This document shows positions 1-5,392 of a stretch of DNA of 11,423 nt, one piece after another; the first letter of the stretch is position 1; each line of letters starts with the position of its first letter. This DNA comes from Bacilli bacterium (GTDB lineage Bacteria > Bacillota_I > Bacilli_A > RF39 > UBA660): NCBI GenBank assembly GCA_029004695.1, contig JAQVZB010000032.1, forward strand, positions 1-11,423. The letters run 5' to 3'. The notes below the pieces were generated by a model. The model saw only the letters and a program-made list of their open reading frames with translations. It made no database searches and was not told the DNA's origin. The translations under genes and the position numbers were made by a program.

Positions 1-115
1 CCCCTATAAAATAATTTTTTAAACTCTTAATTCTTTCTTTCCCTTTATCTATAAGCTTTTAAGCTCTTATACTATTTATATAAATAGTATCCCTTTGATA
101 TATCCGGTCATTGAA

Positions 116-152
116 TTTGGAGACCGACATTCTACCATTAAACTATACCCCT
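116..152 (-). pseudogene. tRNA-Trp (CCA) 5' half, second copy
   Basis: This is identical over 37 nt to the half-gene at 263-299, again with anticodon loop CTCCAAA and no 3' half. It would lie on the same minus-strand transcript. The perfect identity of the tRNA part, set against the diverged spacer of the unit, points to recent homogenisation or to selection on the tRNA-like part. Confidence 0.7.
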
Positions 153-262
153 ATAATTTTTACTTTTTTTTCATATATTCTTTTAATTCCTTTATTTAAA
201 GGGATTAAACTCTGATACTATTTATATAAATAGTATCCCTTTGATATATCCCGGTCATTGAA

Positions 263-299
263 TTTGGAGACCGACATTCTACCATTAAACTATACCCCT
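263..299 (-). pseudogene. tRNA-Trp (CCA) 5' half, promoter-proximal copy
   Basis: On the minus strand the first 37 nt follow a low-GC Gram-positive tRNA-Trp: acceptor 5' strand AGGGGTA, D arm GTTT-AATGGTA-GAAT, anticodon-stem 5' strand TCGGT and loop CTCCAAA with anticodon CCA. The expected 3' strand of the anticodon stem, the T arm and the TACCCCT acceptor strand are absent. The sequence continues instead with TTCAATGACCGGG and a palindrome. The nearby CGGTC/GACCG pairing gives a non-tRNA hairpin with a 12-nt loop. I call it a truncated tRNA gene that cannot make a normal tRNA. A functional tRNA-mimicking RNA is possible but unproven. Confidence 0.7.
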
Positions 300-318
300 A
301 ACTTTGAATCACAAAAAG

Positions 319-347
319 ATTATAGCATATCTCTTAATTAATTTAAA
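319..347 (-). promoter_or_regulatory. Promoter of the minus-strand tRNA-half array
   Basis: The minus strand reads TTTAAA (342-347), 17 bp, then TATAAT (319-324). The predicted start near 312 lies about 13 nt before the first tRNA-like unit. It fires away from murD, so the array has its own vegetative promoter. Confidence 0.6.
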
Positions 348-416
348 GTTTAATTCGCATGGATTTCCTTTTCTAAAATATATTATTATAGTACAATAAT
401 AATTGAAGGTGTAAAT

Positions 417-1748
417 ATGTGGGAAAATAAAAAAATATTTATCTTAGGAATGGCGAGAAGCGGATATGAAGCAGCAAAACTTCTTGCTAAAAAAAATAAT
501 AGAGTATTAATAACTGATTTAAAAGAACAAGATAAAGATCATGTAAAAGAATTAAAAGCTTTAGGAGTAGAATATGTAATTACTAATGAACCAGAATTAA
601 TTTTCGATAATTCATATGATTTAGTAGTTAAAAATCCGGGTATTAATAAAGAACATCCTGTGGTAATAAAAGCTAAAGAATTAAATATCCCCGTTATAAA
701 TGAAGTAGAAGTAGCTTATCACTATTTACCTAAAGATATTACGATTATTGGTATAACTGGTTCTAATGGTAAAACGACGACAACGACTATTATATATGAA
801 ATATTAAAAGCAGCTGGTAAAGCAGTTCATATTGCCGGTAATATCGGCTTTCCTTTATGTTCATTTGTAAGTCGGATTAAGAAAGGGGATATTTTAGTAA
901 TTGAAATATCTAGTCATCAATTAGTTGATTTTGATCAATTTAAGACTGGTATTGCAGTTTTAACTAATTTATCAGAAACTCATCTGGATTTTTTTAAAAC
1001 TTATGATAATTATGTTAAAAATAAAGGTAGAATATTTAAATATCATACTAAAGATAATCTAGCAATTATCAATAAAAATAATTATGATTCTTTATTATTA
1101 GCTAAAAAGATTGCTTCTAATAAAAAATATTTTTCTGTTAGTGATAAAGCTGATTGTTATTTAGAAAATAATATTATTTATTATAATAATGAAGAAATTA
1201 TTAAATTAGAAAATATTAAAATTAAAGGAAATCATAATTATGAAAATATCATGTGCGCTATTATGGTAATTAAACAATTTAATGTTGATAACATAGTTAT
1301 AAATAAAGTGCTTAAAGAGTTTAGTGGTGTAGAACACCGAATAGAATATGTTAAAGAAGTAAATAAGAGGGTGTTTTACAATGATTCTAAATCAACTAAT
1401 GTCAGAGCTACCCAAATAGCTTTAAGGTCTTTTAAAAGTCCTGTTATCTTAATATTGGGTGGTCTTGATCGTGGTTTTCCTTTTGATGATTTAAAATCTG
1501 ATATTAATTATGTTAAAGAGATTGTTTGTTATGGTGAAACTAAAAATAAGATAAAAGAATTTGCTGATAGAATAAATATATCATGTAATGTCGTAGATAA
1601 TTTAAAGCAAGCTATTAATAAATCTTATGAATTATCCAGTCCAAAAGATATTATTCTATTTAGCCCGGCTTGTGCTTCTTGGGATCAGTATAAAGATTTT
1701 GAAGAAAGAGGTAAAGAGTTTAAAAAAATAGTAAATACATTGAAATAA
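417..1748 (+). CDS. murD: UDP-N-acetylmuramoyl-L-alanine--D-glutamate ligase
   Basis: Cytoplasmic Mur ligase that adds D-glutamate to UDP-MurNAc-L-Ala using ATP, an early step in peptidoglycan precursor synthesis. The 443 residues match the usual family length. The N-terminal Rossmann-like domain opens with GMARSG (11-16) and has NPGIN (73-77). The central ATPase domain has the P-loop GITGSNGKTTTT (112-123), ISSHQL (164-169) and NLSETHLDFF (184-193), with a lysine near 201-203 where the family's carbamylated lysine falls. The C-terminal domain carries HRIEYV and DSKSTNVRAT. The ATG at 417 follows GAAGGTG at a good distance. It stands alone here, away from a dcw cluster: upstream is the divergent tRNA-half array and downstream the OLE-like RNA. 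Its promoter is not obvious; TACAAT at 392-397 is one candidate -10. Confidence 0.95.
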   Translation: MWENKKIFILGMARSGYEAAKLLAKKNNRVLITDLKEQDKDHVKELKALGVEYVITNEPELIFDNSYDLVVKNPGINKEHPVVIKAKELNIPVINEVEVAYHYLPKDITIIGITGSNGKTTTTTIIYEILKAAGKAVHIAGNIGFPLCSFVSRIKKGDILVIEISSHQLVDFDQFKTGIAVLTNLSETHLDFFKTYDNYVKNKGRIFKYHTKDNLAIINKNNYDSLLLAKKIASNKKYFSVSDKADCYLENNIIYYNNEEIIKLENIKIKGNHNYENIMCAIMVIKQFNVDNIVINKVLKEFSGVEHRIEYVKEVNKRVFYNDSKSTNVRATQIALRSFKSPVILILGGLDRGFPFDDLKSDINYVKEIVCYGETKNKIKEFADRINISCNVVDNLKQAINKSYELSSPKDIILFSPACASWDQYKDFEERGKEFKKIVNTLK

Positions 1749-1773
1749 AATGATTATTTTTTCATATAATATA

Positions 1774-1831
1774 ATAGCAAATAATCTTGAAAGCTAGATA
1801 AATGCTAGACAAAAACCGGATTATTTGCTAT
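1774..1831. repeat. 13-bp perfect inverted repeat overlapping the RNA promoter
   Basis: ATAGCAAATAATC (1774-1786) is exactly inverted at 1819-1831. The right arm covers the spacer and half of the -10 box of the promoter at 1806-1834. Between the arms CTAG occurs twice (1793-1796 and 1805-1808). It could be an operator that a dimeric regulator bridges, or a long-loop hairpin at the end of the murD transcript. There is no clean U-tract right after the stem, so I prefer the regulatory reading, with low certainty. Confidence 0.5.
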
Positions 1832-1834
1832 AAT
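1806..1834 (+). promoter_or_regulatory. Promoter of the OLE-like RNA and oapA
   Basis: TAGACA (1806-1811), a 17-bp spacer, then a perfect TATAAT (1829-1834) make a strong vegetative promoter. The predicted transcript starts near 1841, about 500 nt before the oapA start codon. This argues that the long gene-free interval is transcribed. Confidence 0.7.
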
Positions 1835-1840
1835 ATTTTT

Positions 1841-2300
1841 GTGGTGCACTATGCTAGTCATAAACACTATTTGAAGATGGGGCTAAAAATCCATCAATTG
1901 AACCATTGACACTTTGTATATTTGCTTTTTCTGCCCAAGTTAGGGTGAATGTATAATTTAAAGTTATAGGGAAAGCTATAAAGGCATATAGTTAAACCCC
2001 TCTAATTGCGTCGTATTTTTAATTTCATGTCGTGAGTGATTATTCGGGATTAATTGGATTACGTAGGTAATGAATAATAATTATGAAATTGTAATTGCAA
2101 AAGCGAATAAGAATAGGTTAGTTATGTTAGAGAAAATCTCTAGCGTGTATTTATTATAAGGATTGTAGTACGGACTCTGTGGCAATCGAGTAATTAACAA
2201 GGCAACTGTTAGTTTATTCCTTTAAAGAGAAATCGCCTGAGGGTAACCAATAAGGAGAAGAATAAGAGAAATTCAACTCGACCAAAGCCGTAAGATTAAT
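1841..2300 (+). ncRNA. ole: Candidate OLE (ornate large extremophilic) RNA
   Basis: This is a gene-free, promoter-driven interval immediately upstream of an OapA-like membrane protein, the known genomic setting of OLE RNA, a long conserved noncoding RNA that binds OapA at the membrane and is linked to magnesium tolerance. It looks structured. A nested helix is formed by AATTTCAT (2021-2028) with 2083-2090, ATTATTC (2039-2045) with 2072-2078, and ATTAC (2058-2062) with 2067-2071. Others are GTTAGAGA/TCTCTAGC with an AAA loop (2126-2144), GATGG (1876-1880) with CCATC (1891-1895), and TCGAGT (2186-2191) with ACTCGA (2276-2281) closing over TAACA/TGTTA (2196-2212). The ends are approximate. Roughly 460-480 nt would be shorter than the roughly 600-nt type form. 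I rely on position and partner, not on an alignment to the OLE consensus. A different riboswitch-like leader is the alternative. Confidence 0.68.
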
Positions 2301-2342
2301 TTATAATAAACCATTTTTTTAATACTTTATGGAGGTTATATA

Positions 2343-2861
2343 ATGAAGAAAAATAACTGGATATATAAAGTTTTTTTTATGACTTTTATTCTATCGATTA
2401 TTTTTAATTCCATTTCAAATTTAATAGCTTTTAATAGCAATCTAATTATAACATTTATATTATTAATATTAATAATATCGATTGGTATAATGTTTGATAT
2501 GGTAGGTACTAGTGTATTAACCAGCAAAGAATCGACATTTCATGCTATGAGTTCGAAAAAAATAAAGGGTGCTAAAGAAGCTAAAAAGTTACTTAAAAAT
2601 AATGTTCAAATAAGCAATTTATGTCTTGATATATTTGGAGATATATGTGGAATATTAAGTGGGGGTTTAGGAGCAGTTCTTGCAATTAGTTTATCAAATG
2701 TTACAGAGCTATCTATAACTTTAACATCTATTATTATAGGAGCAATAATATCTTCTTTAACAGTTGGTGGTAAAGCTGTATTTAAAGGAATTGCTATTAA
2801 AAATAGTGATTTTATTGTATTTTATGTTGGAAAGTTATATCATTTTTTGAAAATAAAATAA
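2343..2861 (+). CDS. oapA: OLE-associated membrane protein OapA-like (CNNM/DUF21-related)
   Basis: 172-aa integral membrane protein with about four predicted membrane segments (roughly 6-28, 33-58, 98-117 and 125-150). Between segments 2 and 3 lies a basic, soluble-looking stretch with ESTFHAMSSKKIKGAKEAKKL, followed by DIFGDICGILSGGLGAVL. These motifs match the small proteins often annotated as CorB/CNNM-like magnesium transporters, the family that includes OapA of Bacillus halodurans. Known role of that family: the membrane anchor of the OLE ribonucleoprotein. The start is fixed by GGAGG at 2331-2335. It has no promoter as strong as the one before the RNA, so a common transcript with the RNA is likely. 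No CBS domains are present, so it is not a full CNNM transporter. The assignment comes from remembered motifs, not a database search. Confidence 0.75.
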   Translation: MKKNNWIYKVFFMTFILSIIFNSISNLIAFNSNLIITFILLILIISIGIMFDMVGTSVLTSKESTFHAMSSKKIKGAKEAKKLLKNNVQISNLCLDIFGDICGILSGGLGAVLAISLSNVTELSITLTSIIIGAIISSLTVGGKAVFKGIAIKNSDFIVFYVGKLYHFLKIK

Positions 2862-2911
2862 TTTTTTTTATGATAAAAATTAATATATTAATAAAATAAA
2901 GAAAAATAAGC

Positions 2912-2942
2912 AAAAAAAATGACATCTTGTGTCATTTTTTTT
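2912..2942. terminator. Bidirectional intrinsic terminator
   Basis: A run of eight A then TGACA, a 5-nt loop, then TGTCA and eight T. The stem can reach 13 bp and has a U-tract on both strands. It serves the end of oapA (plus) and of the convergent ribbon-helix-helix gene (minus). Confidence 0.85.
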
Positions 2943-2972
2943 AAGTGAAAAATTTTAGATTTCTTTCTTTTT

Positions 2973-3137
2973 TTATTTAATATTCTTTAAAGCATATTCA
3001 CATGCTTGAATGACAAATTTTGAAAATGAAATGTCTTTTCCTATAATTTGATTCTCAATTTTATTAATTAACTCTAATGGAAATCTGATTGTTTTGTTTT
3101 CTGTTTCTTTTTTATCTGCATTTATAATGAATGTCAT
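2973..3137 (-). CDS. Small ribbon-helix-helix-like protein (54 aa)
   Basis: The minus strand encodes 54 residues starting MTFIINADKKETENKTIRFP and ending in ALKNIK. The pattern TIRFPLELINKIE, then a loop, then SFSKFVIQACEYALKN is that of an Arc/MetJ-type ribbon-helix-helix fold: one strand that pairs in the dimer, followed by two helices. Such proteins usually bind DNA as dimers, as antitoxins or repressors. The start is supported by a strong GGGAGGT about 7 nt upstream and a TATAAT (minus strand, 3160-3165). No toxin gene is adjacent. It is transcribed divergently from the large surface protein, so it may control itself and that gene through the shared 125-bp intergenic region. That last point is inference. 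Confidence 0.75.
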   Translation of the reverse strand: MTFIINADKKETENKTIRFPLELINKIENQIIGKDISFSKFVIQACEYALKNIK

Positions 3138-3159
3138 TAGTTACCTCCCATATATTTAT

Positions 3160-3165
3160 ATTATA
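3160..3165 (-). promoter_or_regulatory. -10 box of the ribbon-helix-helix gene
   Basis: TATAAT on the minus strand, about 23 nt before the start codon. The -35 region is AT-rich and not convincing. Confidence 0.4.
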
Positions 3166-3212
3166 ATAAAAACTTAAAAAAATATACATCGCGAACTTTA
3201 AGGTCTTTTGTC

Positions 3213-3241
3213 TTGCTTTTTATAGGTGCTAATAATATAAT
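3213..3241 (+). promoter_or_regulatory. Promoter of the variable surface protein gene
   Basis: TTGCTT (3213-3218), 17 bp, then TATAAT (3236-3241). Transcription would start near 3248, leaving only about 15 nt of leader, so the AGGATG ribosome-binding element sits at the very 5' end. The region between this box and the divergent TATAAT at 3160-3165 is a natural operator location. Confidence 0.5.
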
Positions 3242-3262
3242 ATAAATAGGATGTGAAAAAAT

Positions 3263-4816
3263 GTGATGAAAAAGAATTTAATAATATCTATTTTTTCTTT
3301 TATAATCTGTATAATAGTCTTTGTTTTTTCTTTTGCTTTTTTTAATATTGATATTTTTGGTAGTGAGTCAGACACTACTATTACTGGTGATACTGGAACG
3401 ATGGAAATTGATTATGAAGGAGGAGCAACAATAGATGTGAATATTATGTTTCCAGCAGTTGATCCTTTTGCTACTAAAAACTTTACGGTAACGGGAAATA
3501 ATGATACAGATAATACTATGTATTATAATTTAGCTATTGTTATGGAATCAAATACTTTTTCAACCGGAGGATTAAAATATAAATTAACATCAACTAATAC
3601 AGGAAATAATGGAACTGTTGTGCCTACAATGCCATGGATCTTAAATATAGAAACAGGTTCTAGTATAATAATATTAGGTAACGGTTCATTTGTGGGTCCA
3701 ACTAATGGTGATAAAATTCATACTTATTCTTTAGCATTTTATTATCCAATAACCGGTGGAGATCAAAGTCATGATCAAGGTAAATCATTTAAAGCTTATA
3801 TTAGAACGGAAGCTGGAGAAGTAGATGTCCCTAATTATTTAGGCAATGTAATAATTAATCAATATGGTGGAAAAGATAATATAACTGAAGCGCCAGCCGG
3901 AACATTTTATAATGATAGTGGTAGTACCGATAATTTAATGTATAAAATGGAAGATGATTATGGAGATAGTTATTACTTTAGAGGAGCTAAAGACTATGTT
4001 AATAATAATATTATATATGCTAAACATCAATGGAAGATAGTGCGTATCAATGGCGATGGAAGTTTAAGACTTATTTATAATGGTACATGCCCAAATAATG
4101 AATGCACCATAAATACAACCGGATCTTCAACTGAAATGGGAACAAGAGCATTTAACTCAAATTATAATGATGCTAAGTATGTAGGTTATATGTATGGAGG
4201 AGCAGCCGGAGTAGCATCAACATCAAGAGAGCAGGCTACAACAAATGAAACAAGTAGCACGATAAAAACATATTTGGATAACTGGTATTCTACTAATATA
4301 TTAAATACTGAGTATGAACAATATATATCAGATACCTTATTTTGTAATGACAGACAACTTCAAAGTGAAGTAGGAGGAGCAGCAACGGGAACGGGTTTTG
4401 GTACAAGTGAAACATATTATGCTTCATATTATAGACTAAATACAAATAAAACCCCGAGTTTATTATGTGGTTTAAAAAACGATCGTTTTACGGTAAGTGA
4501 TGAGAGCATCGGAAATGGAGCTTTAACTTATCCAGTCGGATTAATAACAGCTGATGAGATAGCCTTAGCAGGAATGAGAGGAAATGCAAATTCAACAAAT
4601 TATTTATATACCAACCAGAGTTGGTGGTCTTTCTCGCCGCACTCCTCGTATTCTGGTGGCTATGCGATCGTGTGGTACGTGAACTCACCGGGGTTTCTGG
4701 GCAACAACTACGTGCACGGCGCCTACGGTGTCAGGCCGGGAGTTTCAATTCACTCTGAAACACAAGTAACTGGAACAGGAACGAGTAGTGATCCATATAT
4801 TGTGGTGGTTCCGTAA
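3263..4816 (+). CDS. Secreted/anchored surface protein with hypervariable C-terminal cassette
   Basis: 517-aa exported protein. Residues 1-30 are a signal peptide or N-terminal membrane anchor (MKKN, then about 22 hydrophobic residues). Residues 40-190 look like a beta-rich domain with TGTMEIDY, PFATKNFTVTGN and YYNLAIVMES, reminiscent of camelysin/TasA-type secreted proteins. Residues 225-450 hold a second module (DSYYFRGAKDY, WKIVRINGDGSLRLIY, then PVGLITADEIALAG) typical of a surface-protein family I associate with uncultured gut Firmicutes. Residues 454-492 (WWSFSP to GVRP) are the variable part, encoded by GC-rich DNA, and resemble the end of a C-type-lectin/FGE-like fold as in DGR target proteins. 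A short conserved tail (TGTGTSSDPYIV) ends the protein. Likely role: binding a changing ligand at the cell surface. The start may be GTG 3263 or ATG 3266; GTG is closer to the weak AGGA at 3248. Confidence 0.75.
   Translation: MMKKNLIISIFSFIICIIVFVFSFAFFNIDIFGSESDTTITGDTGTMEIDYEGGATIDVNIMFPAVDPFATKNFTVTGNNDTDNTMYYNLAIVMESNTFSTGGLKYKLTSTNTGNNGTVVPTMPWILNIETGSSIIILGNGSFVGPTNGDKIHTYSLAFYYPITGGDQSHDQGKSFKAYIRTEAGEVDVPNYLGNVIINQYGGKDNITEAPAGTFYNDSGSTDNLMYKMEDDYGDSYYFRGAKDYVNNNIIYAKHQWKIVRINGDGSLRLIYNGTCPNNECTINTTGSSTEMGTRAFNSNYNDAKYVGYMYGGAAGVASTSREQATTNETSSTIKTYLDNWYSTNILNTEYEQYISDTLFCNDRQLQSEVGGAATGTGFGTSETYYASYYRLNTNKTPSLLCGLKNDRFTVSDESIGNGALTYPVGLITADEIALAGMRGNANSTNYLYTNQSWWSFSPHSSYSGGYAIVWYVNSPGFLGNNYVHGAYGVRPGVSIHSETQVTGTGTSSDPYIVVVP
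4625..4740 (+). other. Putative DGR variable repeat (VR)
   Basis: A 116-bp segment at about 60% GC by hand count, inside a gene that is otherwise AT-rich. It aligns with the broken copy at 5107-5199 with one 11-nt gap (4669-4679 is absent downstream). In 93 aligned positions there are 19 differences. Fifteen are at A of the downstream copy, changed to T, G or C; four are T there and C here; none is A here against non-A there. The codons hit include five AAC/AAT Asn codons turned into Tyr, His, Gly or Phe. This is what adenine-specific mutagenic retrohoming produces. A 6-bp hairpin GTTTCA/TGAAAC (4742-4761) directly follows. Confidence 0.75.
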
Positions 4817-4847
4817 TATAATTGTTGACTTTCAACTCTGATCAACC

Positions 4848-4872
4848 GTCACCTGAAAACCTTTCAGGTGAC
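4848..4872. repeat. 11-bp perfect hairpin after the target gene
   Basis: GTCACCTGAAA, loop ACC, TTTCAGGTGAC. The tight 3-nt loop and perfect stem resemble a terminator, but no T-run follows (AACAAGGAGC instead). DGR target genes often carry a hairpin or cruciform downstream of the variable repeat that aids retrohoming. This one is about 110 bp away from the end of the repeat, farther than in the Bordetella phage case, so the link is tentative. Confidence 0.6.
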
Positions 4873-4920
4873 AACAAGGAGCAAGAGCAAAAACAAATTA
4901 TTTTCCGGATAAAAAAATAG

Positions 4921-4963
4921 GTCGTAACATTGAGGGTGGGGAGGCACGACGGACCACCCCAAT
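4921..4963 (+). other. GC-rich structured element, possible pseudoknot
   Basis: ATTG-a-GGGTGG (4929-4939) pairs with CCACCC-CAAT (4954-4963), a 10-bp stem with one bulged A and a 14-nt loop. The loop holds ACGAC (4946-4950), which can pair with GTCGT (4921-4925) just upstream, giving an H-type pseudoknot. It is an island of high GC in an AT-rich gap. Its strand and transcription are unknown. It could be part of a DGR template RNA, a small regulatory RNA, or chance. Confidence 0.4.
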
Positions 4964-4984
4964 ATTAAAATATTATATTTTCTT

Positions 4985-5014
4985 TACTACTTTCTTTTTA
5001 AAAAGAAAGTAGTA
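4985..5014. repeat. Perfect 30-bp palindrome
   Basis: TACTACTTTCTTTTT is followed at once by its exact reverse complement, with no spacer. It is flanked by TTTTCTT and GAAAAAAAA, so neither strand shows a hairpin followed by a U-tract. It may form a cruciform. It lies between the target gene and the broken copy of its variable cassette. Confidence 0.7.
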
Positions 5015-5106
5015 GAAAAAAAATTAATGATGGCGATATTAAATTATATAGTAGGAGTTATACTGTAAACTGGCTGCTCTGTTGCCTTTTCATCTTTTAG
5101 TTTGGA

Positions 5107-5287
5107 TGGTCTTTCTCGCCGTACTACATGAATTCTAGTGGCAATGCGAATGAACTCATCGGGGAATCTGAACAACAACAACGTGAACAACGTCAACGGG
5201 GCACGTGAGGTCATAAACCTTAAACCAAATACTATAGTTGTAGGTACAAGTACTACTACTGATTCATTTATAGTTCAAATTCAATAA
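5107..5287 (+). pseudogene. Broken C-terminal copy of the variable cassette / decayed DGR template
   Basis: Positions 5107-5150 and 5151-5199 align with the variable region of the upstream gene but are separated by an 11-nt deletion that shifts the frame (phase changes between TGG 5107 and AAC 5153). After the shift the frame reads LNNNNVNNVNGAREVINL and continues with GTSTTTDSFIVQIQ to a TAA at 5285-5287, the same kind of tail as the intact protein. An in-frame TAG at 5098-5100 lies just upstream of TTTGGATGG, and homology stops there. The unmutated Asn-rich string of AAC codons is what a DGR template repeat contains. It is either a dying template or a 3' fragment of a paralogous gene with an unmutated cassette. 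A terminator follows at 5304. Confidence 0.7.
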
Positions 5288-5303
5288 AAATATATTTTAA
5301 AAC

Positions 5304-5331
5304 AAAAAGTAAGTATAATCTTGCTTTTTTT
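5304..5331 (+). terminator. Intrinsic terminator after the broken cassette
   Basis: AAGTAAG (5307-5313), loop TATAAT, CTTGCTT (5320-5326, one G-T pair), then a T-run, with an A-run before the stem. It ends the former surface-protein fragment and separates it from the ABC transporter gene. Confidence 0.7.
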
Positions 5332-5392
5332 ATAAAAAAAGGACTTAATATTAATTTTATATAGTATAATAGCTAATGGGGAGGAATTATAT

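Larger units (their letters stand above)
1..299 (-). repeat. 147-bp tandem array built on tRNA-Trp 5' halves
   Basis: Reading the minus strand, the tRNA-like start AGGGGTATAG begins at 299 and again at 152, and its first five bases (AGGGG) recur at position 5 on the window edge. The spacing is exactly 147 bp both times. Within each unit about 83 bp (69-152 and 215-299) are nearly identical, differing by a single C. The other part of each unit (6-68 and 153-213) is AT-rich and diverged although its length is kept. Each unit contains a perfect AT-rich palindrome (69-90; 214-237 with one more pair per side) that would form a hairpin downstream of the tRNA-like part. The array may continue, or end in an intact tRNA-Trp gene, left of position 1. 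Confidence 0.85.

Noticed and set aside
1..299. CRISPR array
   Set aside because: The repeats are 147 bp long with an 83-bp conserved part and 62-bp AT-rich diverged parts, and they contain a tRNA half. Neither repeat nor spacer length fits CRISPR.
116..299. tRNA-Trp interrupted by a group I intron
   Set aside because: The break in the anticodon arm suggested an intron, but no 3' tRNA half (T arm, TACCCCT strand) follows before the next unit and no group I core is visible in about 110 nt.
1841..2342. M-box (Mg2+) riboswitch, tmRNA, RNase P RNA or group II intron
   Set aside because: The remembered hallmark sequences of these RNAs are not seen, and the length and downstream protein suit OLE better. 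The M-box idea came only from the CorB-like annotation of the next gene.
2336..2527. Minus-strand open frame of 63 codons
   Set aside because: It lies wholly inside or against oapA, has biased Ile/Asn composition from AT-rich antisense DNA and no ribosome binding site.
4488..4688. Minus-strand open frame of 66 codons across the variable cassette
   Set aside because: It is antisense to the variable surface gene, rich in Ser/Arg/His from the GC-rich strand, and lacks a start signal.
4985..5014. Rho-independent terminator
   Set aside because: The palindrome has no loop and is followed by A-runs on the plus strand and no T-run on the minus strand.
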